Positions 22,690-33,940 of a stretch of DNA of 64,000 nt are shown one piece after another. The stretch is from the NCBI GenBank assembly GCA_910589415.1, contig OU342630.1, positions 90,826,186 through 90,890,185 of the forward strand, written 5' to 3'. Origin of the DNA: Malachius bipustulatus (Eukaryota > Arthropoda > Insecta > Coleoptera > Melyridae). Under the pieces are notes generated by a model. The model worked only from the letters and a program-made list of their open reading frames with translations, searched no databases and had not been told where the DNA came from. The first letter of the stretch is position 1; each line of letters opens with the position of its first letter. A program made the translations under genes and the position numbers.

Positions 22690-25310
22690 CAGTTTAAATT
22701 GACCATCAGCCATATTCTGACGTTCGACGGGAAACTAAAATCCAATTGGATTTGAACTTTATGCTGTACACGTTACAATTATTACAAATGTGGAACATAT
22801 GATCCCCACTAGGAGCCGCAGGATATAACAGATGCTTTTGCTGTCCATTTACAATCGCGTTACTCTAATCATACTGGTGCAGTTGTTGATGATGCAGGCG
22901 GTATCCATTTTGGGAACACCAACACCATTATCCCATAACAAGTTCACTATCAGTGAGATTTCCTACAGGATAAGTAGGTTGGACGTAAATAAGGGTGCTG
23001 GACCAGATGGTTCAGTGCTACAGTGTTCTTGAAAAGATGTGGCGACTCGTTACCAGCTCCTTTCTGGTCTGATCTTTCAGGGAACATTCAACGAAGGATA
23101 TGTTCGTTTATCTGGAGAAGATCAGTTTTGTGTCCCATCTTCAAGTCAGAAGACAAATCGGAAATTAATAATTATAGGTAGAGGGATTTCCGTACTTCCA
23201 ATAATGCCCAAACTAATGGAAGCTGTTCCGGCTGATGAGCTTTTTTATGCATACAAAAATTACATAGTTTAACAACAACATGGTTTCTACAGAGGCCGCT
23301 CCACAGCTAGAAATCTTGCCGTTTACCAACACTTTCTTGTGGAATCAATTGAAACTGGACGTCAAATCAATGTCATATATACAAGACCTCTCTAAAACCT
23401 TTGACAGTATGCGGAAAATTTTTTTCTGAACAAACTTTTAGTGAAGAAGTAGTCTGCTATGAGAATCTCCGGCAGATTTTATCAATGGATTCAAGACTAC
23501 CAGCACGACCGACAGCGATTTGTCTCCGTTGGAGGTGCTTTATCACTTGAAGTGTCTTCAAGTGTACCACAAGGTTCACATATTGGCCCGATTTTATTTT
23601 CATTGTTTTTGAATGGCATAGTGTCGTGTTTCAAAGTGTCCCAATTCCCAATGTTTAATATACAGGATGTCCGGAAATTATGAGAAAAAAATTAAGGGGG
23701 TGATTCTTCTTGATGAAATATTGCAAAAAGTGTCTAAAATTTTTTTTCGAAAACTCAAAAAGAAGAAAGTTATAAGCCTCCAAAGTTGATTTTTTTAAAT
23801 CAGTATTTTTTTTTTAACTTTTTTTCTAGTGTACGGATTTTCTTAAAATTTGACATCTGAATTCATTTGACAACACCAAAGCATGCTTTGGAAATAGCTG
23901 CAGGGTTGCCTAGTTAAAAAAAATTGCTGTCAAAATGAAATCCAAAGCAAACGTCTTGTTTCCTAGGCAACCCTGCAGCTGTTTCCAAAGCATGCTTTGG
24001 TATGGTTGCAGAATGATCAAAGTTTATGGTGATCAATTTTAGTGCAAGCAAATTTTTAAAACAGTTTTACTCGGAAACAGGTCATTTTATCGTGATAGAC
24101 AAAGAGGACCTTTTCCGAAGATTTCTTCATGTTCTTCAATTGTGCGTCTTCAAAACTCAGAAAAAAATATTACGAAAAAAGTTATAGGCCTTTTTTGAAG
24201 GTCAAGGGCAGTTTAGGCCTTTTGATTTCAAGGGATTCAAGTCTAATTTCGACCAAAGATGCAAAGCAACATCATCGGCAAGTATGTAAAATTTTAAGAA
24301 AATTTGTACATTAGAAAAAAAGTTATAAAAAAATATTGATTTAAAAAAATCAACTTTGGAGGCTTACAACTTTCTTCTTTTTGAGTTTTCCAAAAAAAAT
24401 ATAGATAATTTTGGCAATATTTCATCAAGAAGAATTACCCCCTTAATTTTTTGCTCATAATTTCCGGACATCCTGTATATGCAGAAGATTTGAAGTTTTT
24501 TGGGCCCTGTTACAGAGTCTGTAATTTTGCAAAGATGATCAAGATTTGCATCTTGACCGATTAGTCTCCTGGATGTAAAATGAATCTGATCAAAATGAAT
24601 GTTAATGATTGTAAGCATATGAGTTTTTACAGATGTCCAATACAAGTTCTGTCAGATTTGGATATAAGGTTATAAGGATATAAGCAGTCTTGGCTCGGTG
24701 TAATCTTTTCGTTATCTGGGGGTTGAAATTTGACAGAAATTTGACTTACAATTTACACATTATTGTGGTAAAATATTGTGGTAAAATGCCATATAGACTT
24801 TTGGGATTGATAAAGAGAAACAAAAAATTTGTCTGTGATACTAGGGCTATGCTATCGCTTTGCAACTGTTTAATACGAAACATCTTATTAGAGTACCTAT
24901 CTACTGCAGTATAGGTTGAAGCGTTTTCTATGACTGTCATATAAACAGAGTTGAACGAGTGCAGAAGAAATTTGTCTATAAACACAACTTCTCATATCAT
25001 GACATCTCTCACAAGGTAAGACTGAAGCTTTATGGTATGAACATACTCAAGTCTCGAAGACAAGTTTCACTTCTGATGTTTTTATATAAGATAGTTAATA
25101 ATAAAGTTATAATAACTTACTTCTTAGTCTTTTGAAACTTAAAACCCCCGATGAAGGCTACAGACAACAGCAGCTCTTTCATGAGGATATTCACCGAACC
25201 AACTATGAACTTCAGCATTTATATAGATATATACAATAGCACCAACAGCATTTATAAATAGATCTCTAATTATTACAATAGACATTTTACTGAATTTGAT
25301 ATTTTAATAT
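22690..25310 (+). pseudogene. LINE reverse transcriptase (jockey/CR1-like), interrupted
   Basis: Recognisable RT blocks appear in order: KGAGPDG, HGFYRGRSTARNLAVYQ, RFYQWIQDYQHDRQRFVSVG, VPQGSHIGPILFSLFLN and then, after an 813-bp insertion, YAEDLKFF (the YADD-type catalytic motif, with one Asp changed to Glu). The post-RT blocks LKFDRNLTYN, RVQKKFVYKHNFSYHD and RRQVSLLMFLYKIVNN follow. Several stops and frameshifts lie before the insertion site, so the copy was probably already decaying. It sits between the inner TIRs of the composite element. Confidence 0.8.
23663..24475. mobile_element. Palindromic TIR element inserted in a LINE RT (813 bp)
   Basis: The left end CAGGATGTCCGGAAATTATG and its complement at the right are flanked by TA on both sides. 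The arms share TTAAGGGGG, TTCTTCTTGATGAAATATTG and TCAAAAAGAAGAAAGTT in complement. The centre contains a second inverted pair around CAAAGCATGCTTTGG and GCTGCAGGGTTGCCTAG. Removing the element and one TA joins FPMFN to IYAEDLKFF in frame, a clean empty-site prediction. It is non-coding. Confidence 0.88.
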
Positions 25311-25801
25311 GAGCTTGCCTTCTATAAAAATCAGAATTTCTAATTTTATTCATATAGTATGTAGTTGTTATCACTTTATTTTTTCTTCTCAGACAATCTA
25401 AAAATGCAATAACATCAGAGCATTCCATTAAAAAAAAAACATAACTTTGATATGCCACTCTTATATGGAACACTCTGTATAGTCTAAAATAATTTGTAAT
25501 AATGACCATTGTGCTTTAATTTTCAACAAAATTTTATTGAAAAATCCATAATTTGGTCCACAAAGACCGACTGGAATAAGCTGTGACACTCTGTATATAG
25601 GATGGCTCCTATAGATTTTTTATGGGGTTTTCTCTATTCTTTTCCAGCACGAACCGAAACAAATTCTCACAAATTACATTGTAAGGCATAAGACTACAAA
25701 CTTTATAAAGATAAATATTTTCACTAATATTCTGCAGCTACCTACTTTTTTACTAAGATTGTGCATATCAAACGAATAATAATTTCTCTTTTAACGTGTA
25801 C

Positions 25802-26033
25802 CTTTTCTCCCCTAGAGTCCTTATAAACGATCCATTGCTGCAAGGATTTGCGCCAGTATTCAATGAGAAAGGCCTCCGCATATTCTTGACCTTGGCCGTT
25901 ACCGAAGCGACCCTGGGTTTCGGTCCAAGTAATCAAGTGATCAAACTGCAGGTCCACCTCTAGATACTCTCGGATATCACTGCTGATTTGAGCCTTGGGA
26001 CACCATGCACCGCCATTTTTCTCTTGCCTTATT
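25802..26033 (-). CDS. Ddr: Ddr exon 2 of 6 seen: discoidin domain core
   Basis: Acceptor TTTTAG, donor AAG|GTACAC. The first base completes an Arg codon, then 77 codons follow: IRQEKNGGAWCPKAQI, DIREYLEVDLQFDHLITWTE, TQGRFGNGQGQEYAEAFLIE and YWRKSLQQWIVYKDSRGEK. The GGAWCPK, LxVDL, T.GTQGR-type and EYxxxFxIEYWR blocks are the centre of the DDR discoidin domain. The Arg of TQGR and the Glu of QEYA correspond to collagen-trench residues described for DDR2. The adjacent Cys (WCP) is one of the conserved disulphide cysteines. Entry and exit phases agree with both neighbours. The upstream intron is 27.8 kb and the downstream intron 11.1 kb. Confidence 0.97.
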
Positions 26034-27706
26034 CTAAAACAAATAAATAATAACAGATTATTTTATATACCTGTGGATATATTAACAGATTTTATTGTCA
26101 TATCGTAGAAATCACCCCTACAAACTCACGTTTCAAGTTTCAAGTGTAAGGTTCTAGTGTATTATTGTAACTAGCCTAGATTTTTTAGGGTCTCTCTATT
26201 AGTCAGTAACTAATCAACTGCCCTAAGATCCAGTTCTATTAAAATCAAACGCAATAATTCCCCTGATAAGGAGCGCCGAAGGAACTGCTCGCGGACTGCT
26301 CGCGGCGAGACACCTCATGTGGGGTTTTCTGAAGCAACCAACGGCGTTATAATTCAGATTTGTATGGCATTTTGTGAAGTACTTAGTTGCTTTTCTCGAT
26401 GCTCATAAGTTTCTGGCCAGTGCGCTGCTTGTATAGATCAGAGTGCATGTCGTTGTAGTATTAGCGATGGCATCATCAAGCATAAATTAGCATCCCTAAT
26501 CATCACCAACTTAGTATAATAATTTTCCTCCCACGAATTTTCCTCCCACATGATTGCAAGTAATTAACAAAAAAGATTGCACAAACGGATAATTATATCT
26601 GATAACAAATGACTGCTGGTAGTGCTGGTGGCTCGTTCATTTCTTATGGCGTTTCGCAAGCCGCTCGTGAACCGCTCGGATCGCAAACGTATAAGCATAT
26701 TTAGAAATCAATAATTTCAGGACTTGATGATGTATTAATTACCTAACTAAATTATAGTTTATAGATCAGTTTTCATCATATTTTCCCATAAGGAAAACAC
26801 ACATTGGAAATTATTTAATTTAACATCAGGGGATCTTCATCTCATCATAAACTTACACAACCAGAAGTTGAATTTATTGATAAAAAAAGGAAAATATGTA
26901 ATTTATGGTAATTTTATTCCAGCAATAAACCAAAAGCTTTTTAAGTTGAATTTTCCAGACAGTTAAAAACGGATGATTCCATTACTGTGATTTAAATATA
27001 AAGCAATATGACTTCAATAATTCAAACCTAAAGAGTTGACAGGATCTTCTGAAAAAACGATAACATTTATTTTATACAATTTTTATTCACCAAATGTTTA
27101 AATTTAGCGATTATTTTATGACAGTTTCAAAGGTATCTCATATTAATCTCTTGCCGAATTGCCAACTGTCTATGCGCTTGCCCCGCTTTAATGATCGTAC
27201 GCATATTTATGCCCAATCTCCGAATAATAAAATATCTTCAGCGAATGGATCCAAGCACTGCTTGAGAAAGGCAAACGAAGGGAATTTTGTCAATTGAGGC
27301 TAACGTGCTTAAATTGTCCTCGAAGGCATTAGGGTTTCACCTTATGAGCTTTTGTTTACAGCTACCTCTTTTTGCTAACGTTATACCTTCATAGAGTATT
27401 ATTTTAAACTGCCTAATTCCTTTCTCTTAGAGGTACTTTCTAGACAGAGAGACATTATTACCTTTTAAATTACCATTTCAGAGATTCCAAATATAATCTG
27501 TTTGAAGTATGAGACCTCTTGTAATCTGATAACGAATATTATGGTATATTTGTGATGACATCGTTTATGGGAATATGACTCACAATAACCGATATTTCAA
27601 ATATTATTATCAATAATAGTTCATTACCGGCATTAAAAACCCTGACCTGGGTTATTCTTATTCTTTGATATAATACACATAAGAAGAGTGATAGTTACAA
27701 AATATA
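26034..27706. other. Start of the 27.8-kb Ddr intron, nothing recognised
   Basis: A GC-richer block at 26265-26330 (GAAGGAACTGCTCGCGGACT, with short repeats of CTGCTCGCGG) and a loosely complementary stretch near 26655 (CCGCTCGTGAACCGCTCGG) might be eroded ends of a DNA transposon, but the match is weak. There is no gene. Confidence 0.35.
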
Positions 27707-28358
27707 CAGGGTTATCCTAAATAAATGCGAAAAATTTTAAAGGGTGATTCCTTAAGTCGTTCTAATGTGTAGAAAAGAATATTTTTCCACTTTTTTGAAA
27801 ATATTCCAAGAGCGGTTTTGAGATACAGAAGTCAGCTTTTCTATACATGTCATGTCATTGATATTATAGATACCTTTTTAATAACAATTAATTTTTTCCA
27901 TGTGTCGGATATTTCAGTTTTGAGCGTTATTTTCCCTTCAATTTCCGACACCATGTTTTGAAACATCATAAGCGAGTTTTTCATCGTAAATGGCCGTTTT
28001 TCCCGAAAACGGTTTACGTTACCAATGATGACCAGGAGTACCTTTTTGTGTAGAAAATATTGATGGTTTAAAATGAGCTTTTAAAGTGTTAATTTACACA
28101 GATCGTATAGAAATTGGGGACAAAAAAAAACAAAAATATTCGTCACTGGCATATGAAAAAAACAATAGTTTGCATTGAAATTTCGCTAATATCAGTGGTA
28201 AGATCAGGCCTGAGATATCATTAAAAAACTGGAAAAATATACTTATGTAAAAAGTGGTGCATTTGGAGAATTTGCGGATCCACGTTAATAACTTTCTTCC
28301 TTAGAATGAGCCAAGGAATCGTCCCTTGAAATTTTTCGCACTTATTTAAGATAACCCT
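27707..28358. mobile_element. TIR element, family C (about 650 bp)
   Basis: The left end CAGGGTTATCCTAAATAAAT and the right end ATTTAAGATAACCCTATA are complements apart from a mutated terminal CTG. Inner arm matches include GCGAAAAATTT and GGTGATTCCTTAAGTC-type sequence. The left side is preceded by TA. It is non-coding. Confidence 0.65.
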
Positions 28359-28375
28359 ATAATACAAGATGTATA

Positions 28376-29592
28376 CAGGATGGTACAAATTTTATATAGG
28401 GTGTCCCAAATTTTCTTAGATCCGAGTAATTTCAAAACAGAAACAAATAAAATTTGGGTAACTTCAAAAATACCCCTAAGGCTAAATGATTTTTTGGCAT
28501 GAAGGGAAGGGGTGGAGGAGACAATTTTTATTTGAAAAGATGCTCCTATCTTTTAGCTGTAATTTTCGTTTTGGAAAACCCCGCTGCGATAATTATAAAG
28601 GTGATATGGGTGTTCTACCTTCCGACTCTGTACCGGGGAAATGGATCAATCTCGGTCAATTTTTACCCTATTTGGATAATTCTTACTTCCTGTTAATCGC
28701 TGAGCTTCCAGGAACGATGAAAATGACAAGATGCTTCTCCCTCACCGCTTCCCTTCATGACAAAAAACCATTTAAAAAAGTTTTTTGTTTCGCGTGCCAG
28801 CGACGGATTTTTTGCTGAAGTTGTTTCGGAAATGGTTCATTGTATTCCAGAAAAAAAAACGAACAAAACGCCGTTTGATTTTTTAGCTACGCGTTTTCTG
28901 AGTCAAGTTATAAGGGTTTTAAGAAATTTTGAACTTTCTCTCTCCCTTCCCTCCAAATTGTCCCACCACCCGCTCCCAACGCGCCCTTAAAAAGCATCAA
29001 AATACCCTTCTAAAGAACATTAGCTGAACCCCCTACATGCACTACCGACAAAGAACAAACCATTTGAAATTTTTTTTCGCACCGAAAATTCTATATATTT
29101 CGCGAACGAGCTTCCCGATCGACTTCCGCCTGGAACGAGCTTACGTGTTCTGTCAAGCTCTTCCTTTTTGCGAAGAACGATTTTTTCGGTAGGATCAAAA
29201 CTGACGGAGCCATCCACGAAAAACCTATATCCCGTACTTTACAATGACTCCTCCTCTACTCTCGCCCCTCGGATCGGTGGAACGTGAGAAAAATTTGATA
29301 TAGCCATCATATAGCCATTCAAAATACCCATAATACCTTACTTATTAGTATTTTTGGAATATTGAACTAAAGTCAAGAAAATCGTAAATTATTCGTAAAT
29401 TTGGTATACGTACACCTAGTTATGGTAGCTACCTATTCGGCCTTTGTAGCATCTTACGTTATGTATTATTATTATTTATCTTCCGACTTTTCAGACCATT
29501 ATTGTAGATATAAATGGGTGGTCCCATCAATGAGAAATCCAAATTGAGAGGTCCCCATTTTCATGTTTATAGAGAAAATCTGGACCAGCCTG
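28376..29592. mobile_element. Putative TIR element, family D (1.2 kb, diverged)
   Basis: The left terminus CAGGATGGTACAAATTTT and the right-end complement CAGGCTGGTCCAGATTTT match at most positions, and TA flanks both. An inner TATAGGGTGTCCCAAATT lies 20 bp from the left end. The arms are weakly complementary near 28600 and 29220. The 110-codon open frame at 28486-28818 has no known motif and lies within an arm. Confidence 0.45.
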
Positions 29593-29802
29593 TATAAATT
29601 TACGTCAGACTGTCTGGTTAAGGGTGCATGGCCACAAGAAAAGCTTAAGCCAGAATTAATATCTCTTAAGGGCCTTATGCCCCAAAAATGATATAGATAT
29701 TATTTCCCTATGCTAACTTTTTATGTAGGTATACATATTAGTCTATATGCTATGAAAATATAAAAAAAACTACTTTTTAGGTGAAATTTTTTATAACCGA
29801 CG

Positions 29803-30262
29803 TTTCCTTGGCCGACTTATTATAGGGATTTCAATGGTAAAAACTTAGGATTGAATTCCCTACGTTTTGGAGAGAAATATAAAATTAAAAATTTGTGAAG
29901 ATTGACAAACTGCTTCTGCTTGCTGCAGTTGCATTAAAGTCTCTTAAGCCATTTTAGGGAAAAACGGGTGAAACATTTCAACTTGTAACATCTTTTTCAT
30001 TATCGCAAGGACTCGTAACAATTAAAAATGACGTAAAGGACAAAAATTAATAAGTCACAAAGAAATGAAGACAAAAACAATGACTCGTTACATATTGCAT
30101 ACTTTACTCGATTGTCTCAAAAATGGCTCAACAGACTCAAAATGTAACTTAAGCAACAGAAGCAGCTTTTCATAACCTTAGCACATATATGGGGAAGCCC
30201 ATAATTCAATCTTAAGTTCTACCATTAAAATCTCTATGGTGCGTTGGCTAGTGAAACAGCCG
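29803..30262. mobile_element. Inverted-repeat element, family E (about 460 bp)
   Basis: CGACGTTTCCTTGGCCGACT, then GATTTCAATGGTA and ACTTAGGATTGAATT, then CTGCTTCTGCTTG recur as complements at 30140-30262. The outermost CCCTGTA ends are missing here. The right half of the same family, with an intact CACCCTGTA end, is at 33150-33422. Confidence 0.6.
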
Positions 30263-30439
30263 AGATATAAATTCTTCACTTTCTTCGTGATACGATGAAG
30301 GATTAAACAATATTTATGACCTAGTTGCCTGTAATCAATATTTTAGTCTAGTCACCTTATGTTTCATAGTTACAGTTTTCAGTTTTAATCTAAGATTCCA
30401 TGTACGTTCAATCAACAATTACATTTAATCTAGTGCCGT

Positions 30440-31500
30440 TTGTGCACGATGTTGCTGTCAGTGTGGTGGCAGGTGGGTCTGTTTGCGCTGTGTATACTGA
30501 TTTCCCAAAGGCTTTTCCCGGAGAGTACATCATCCAACGTTGCTGGTCAAATTGAGGAGTTTTGTAGTGGATAATGCATTGTTCAGGTTTCTGTCTTCAT
30601 ACTTGAAGGATAGGCTGAAGTATGTACAGTAAATGGCTCTCATTCTGCATCTGCAGTTGCAATCTCTGGCGTGCCGCGGGGCGCAAATTCTTGGCCTATT
30701 TTTGTTGGAAAGTTTGGAAAGTGGTTTGTCGTCTGTCAAATCGTTTTTGTATGCCGATGACTTAAAGATGTACATGGTGGCTAAGAATATTTCGGACTAC
30801 ATTCGATTTCAGGATGACTTGAACGCTTTCTGTGTGTTTACTATCAACAAAAGTACCTTACGGTAAATTTTAGCAAATTCCTTCAGATACTCTTCTTCAG
30901 AAATGCACGAACCTACCTACCATAATACACAACCTAAATATTAGCAATTACTAAGCTCCTGTTGATGACTTGGGTATTATTTATTGGGTATCACAATGAG
31001 AAAATTACTCATCAAGCAACTCTTGGATTTGTCTTGAGAACAACAAAGTAGTTTAAAATCTTCGACCTGTTATCATACTTTATGGCTTCTTGGTGCGACC
31101 AATACTTGAACATGCATATCTCAACCATACGGTACCCGATTTACAGGGTGTACAGGATGTACTGGAACCTGATGTACATCCATAGATGGCGTGGAAAGAG
31201 TAAAAAAAACTTATCAATGTTTCATAATTTCGATTTAATAGGAATATGTATTGCCAATCTTATAAGCGAAATATTTTAACATTTAACCTAGAAGTGCTTT
31301 CTGTTAGGTGCTATGTAGCGGATCTGATGTTTATTTACAGGCTAGTAAATGAATATTTTGAGCGCCCTATACAAACAACCCTAATGACCTATTATTTTAC
31401 TCTATACATATATACACTCTCGAGATCAAGGAGGGCTCTCAGACTTCTTATAGATGAGTATATTGACGATTACACATTAAATTGACATGACATTAGATGT
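30440..31500 (+). pseudogene. LINE reverse transcriptase remnant (jockey/CR1-like), second lineage
   Basis: Frame pieces read CAVYTDFPKAF (RT motif A, D-F-x-K-A-F), VVDNALFRFLSSYLKDRLKY, ISGVPRGA (eroded motif B), SVKSFLYADDLKMYMVAKNI (intact YADD motif C), FQDDLNAF, NLRPVIILYG, LVRPILEHAYLNHTVP, and FNLEVLSVRCYVADLMFIYR plus LVNEYFERP. At least four frameshifts separate them. Residue differences from the 22.7-25.3 kb copy show that it is a different family. Confidence 0.8.
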
Positions 31501-33149
31501 CTTCTTCTGCTTGCCTACTTGCAGTCTACCAGTGTAGCATAGGTATTTTGTACATGTTATTTCGTGTAAGCTGCATCGTTTAGTGTACGTGTTTACCTAC
31601 TCTGTCTGTTGGGAGAACTTCCTTCTAAAATAAAAAAAAATATTAAATAAAAAATAAAAATCTTATCTCCGAAACTACCAAGCATAATTACACAGTAACA
31701 TTTCCATTCAACAATTTGAAGCAATTCTACAAAAGAAAGATTGAAATGTAAATTTTTATCTATTCGGACTACACATATGGCGCAGATGTATGGTAGGTTG
31801 TATAGACCAGACCATGCATTGAAAATCACCCTGTAGGTCCAGGGTCATGTACCTAAATATTTTAGGCTAACTCTGGTTTATGCGGTCAACACTTCATATA
31901 GTCCACAGCGGCATACATCCAACCAAGGGGATGTAATGGGGGATCACGTAGCTAATGTAACCACATGTGCACTTTTCCGGGCACTTCAGCGGTCTTGCGT
32001 CTGCTGGCTGATGGGGAATTCATGTTCCTCCATTATAACGCGACTTGTATGAAAATGCTCGCAGATGCGACACTACGCATATATCCGCGGGCTTTCCGCA
32101 ATGCTGCCGGATGATTTAGCACCTTGCTAAAACTCATTCTCTTAGATGCTTAGTGAAGTATTTAATCACCTAATTAATCAAAACGTTCTATATCTACGTA
32201 ACGAAATTCATTCATTATATTACATGTTCAAGCGTTTAAAAACAATAAAAAAAAAACGAAAAAGTGAGTTGAATTCGCTAGTGTAGGATTCCGTATACGA
32301 CTGGAAATTTCTAAATATACTTTTGTCAGCCATAATCAGGTACAATTTAAAAAAATTGGCCATTAAAGTTTAAGAAAGAGTACGAATACGTTGAGCGAAT
32401 AAAATTTAATAAATCAACGCAAAACCTTCAAACAGCTGCACTGTTCTAAAAACAAATCAACGCTGCAGACAACAATAATAATAATTACCGAAGAATAGAA
32501 GGATTCAAAGTATAACTCAGAAGCCAGAATAAAATTTTGTCCCCGCATTCAAGTTAAAATTGAACTGTTTCACCATTTTTTTCAAAAGACGAAAGGAACT
32601 TGAAGGTGGTACGAAAAAATTTTTACAAAATGTTGTCTCGGAAAATGAGACTTTGTATGTGATATGGTTCTTCGATCTCATGTTTCGAATTTATTGGTTC
32701 TCTTCAGCTCAACTTTGAAGCATCGTCTATAGATCGCAGTGTGGAAATTTTGAACGCCATTTTAACTTAAAGACTTTCAAATTAGTCTTCTTTAATTATT
32801 TGAGACTAAAAATGTAAAATTTTCAATCACAAAGCAGTGTTGCCAAGTTTTTAAAATGACTGATTTTATTCTTTTTTATAGGTACAATATTAGGTGTTGG
32901 TTAACTTATCCCAGATAAGAGAAAATCAAATATAGAGTCATTTCTACATACCTACTCGTATATCTACTGATACAGATTACACATAAATTCAATCACCAAT
33001 GGAAGCTAGATAGAAGTGAAAGTATTCCTATGTTTGTTTAATTCTCTCATGCATGTTTGTTATTTATTCTTTTCAAGCAAAATAAATATTCGGAATTCAC
33101 ATATTTTCTATCTCTTTTTTATATTCTTCTGAAAGGGGTATCTATCATT
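31501..33149. other. Ddr intron, nothing recognised
   Basis: 31880-32120 is GC-richer and may be an old insertion, with no recognisable product. Isolated CACCCTGTAGG near 31830 resembles a CAGGG-type end without a partner. Confidence 0.35.
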
Positions 33150-33422
33150 AAGATTTTTTTGTAAAGGTTAAGGCAAAAACCTGTACAAAAAAACATTTAC
33201 GAATTCTCCAATTAATTAAAGCCATTTTCCCGATTTTTTCGAAAAAAAAAACGATTCAACAGACCTAAAAACAGAAGTAGCTTTTCAATCTTAATAAAAG
33301 TATTAATTAATTATTTCTCTCTAAAACTAATAGGGAAGCCTAATAGGGAAGAATTCAATACGAAGTTTTTACCATTGGCCATTTACCAAATCCCATCGGT
33401 GCGTCGGCCAACGAAACACCCT
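33150..33422. mobile_element. Right half of a family E element
   Basis: AACAGAAGTAGCTTTTCAAT, GGGAAGAATTCAATAC and TTACCATTGGCC parallel the right arm of 29803-30262, ending at GTCGGCCAACGAAACACCCTG before TA. The left half is not intact. Confidence 0.5.
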
Positions 33423-33538
33423 GTAAGTATAGGTATAATCAACAATATAAATCGTTTAGTTATCGGGAGCAGTTAGACATCAAGGTCTTTATACTTATGA
33501 AGAGATAGTAACATTGTTTACATAATACACATACTGGG

Positions 33539-33940
33539 TGGCCCAACGAAAACGTAATAGGCCTAATAACTTAAAACTGAAGATGTACGCGGAAAACGCC
33601 GAAAAGGATCAACTATCGAGGAGGACATAATTTCGGTGACAAATTTAGCTATCCAAGTTCACCCCCTTGGCAGGGGTAGTTACTCCTTTACTTATCATCA
33701 TAGGGAACAGATATCGAGCAGAAAATTATTTGAAAGCAGCTTGATTAAATTCTTTTTATTACGATACCACACTTTTGTATTTTGACAAAATGTTACAGAG
33801 CGAATCAAGTATACTTCATAAATACTTCCTTTTTTTTCTGAAACACGGGAACAGATTTTTTTAATACAATCTCGCACTTCACTAGCTACCATGATAGTTA
33901 CTAGTGAAGTGCGATATTTTATTGAAAATTATTCTCTCCA
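33539..33940. mobile_element. TIR-element fragment with central hairpin
   Basis: Starts CTGGGTGGCCCAACGAAAAC after TA. A GACAAATTTAGCTATCCAAG-CCCCTTGGCAGGGGTAGTTAC stretch resembles the complement of the terminus at 51420-51588. A 14-bp perfect stem (TCGCACTTCACTAG at 33872 and its complement at 33901) with weaker flanking complementarity looks like the centre of a palindromic copy. The right terminus was not found. Confidence 0.4.

Larger units (their letters stand above)
22491..25593. mobile_element. Composite nested TIR element (3.1 kb)
   Basis: The outer ends are CAGTATAATGTCCCAGGTTA on the left and the complementary CTG at 25593, each next to TA. Some 80 bp of matching inverted sequence follows (GGTCTCTGTGGGCC against GGTCTTTGTGGACC). 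A second pair of ends, CAGAGTGTTCCATAT at 22574 and its complement ending at 25477, starts a second inverted repeat of about 100 bp that contains GCATTTTTAGATTGTCTGAG. Inside lies a LINE, and inside that another palindromic element. It is either two elements nested end to end or one element with paired ends. Confidence 0.65.

Noticed and set aside
26263..26700. hAT-like element with CTGCTCGCGG ends
   Set aside because: The inverted match between the two GC-rich ends is too weak and no target duplication is visible.
28486..28818. 110-codon ORF
   Set aside because: Lies in an arm of a putative TIR element, overlaps another open frame, and has no recognisable domain.
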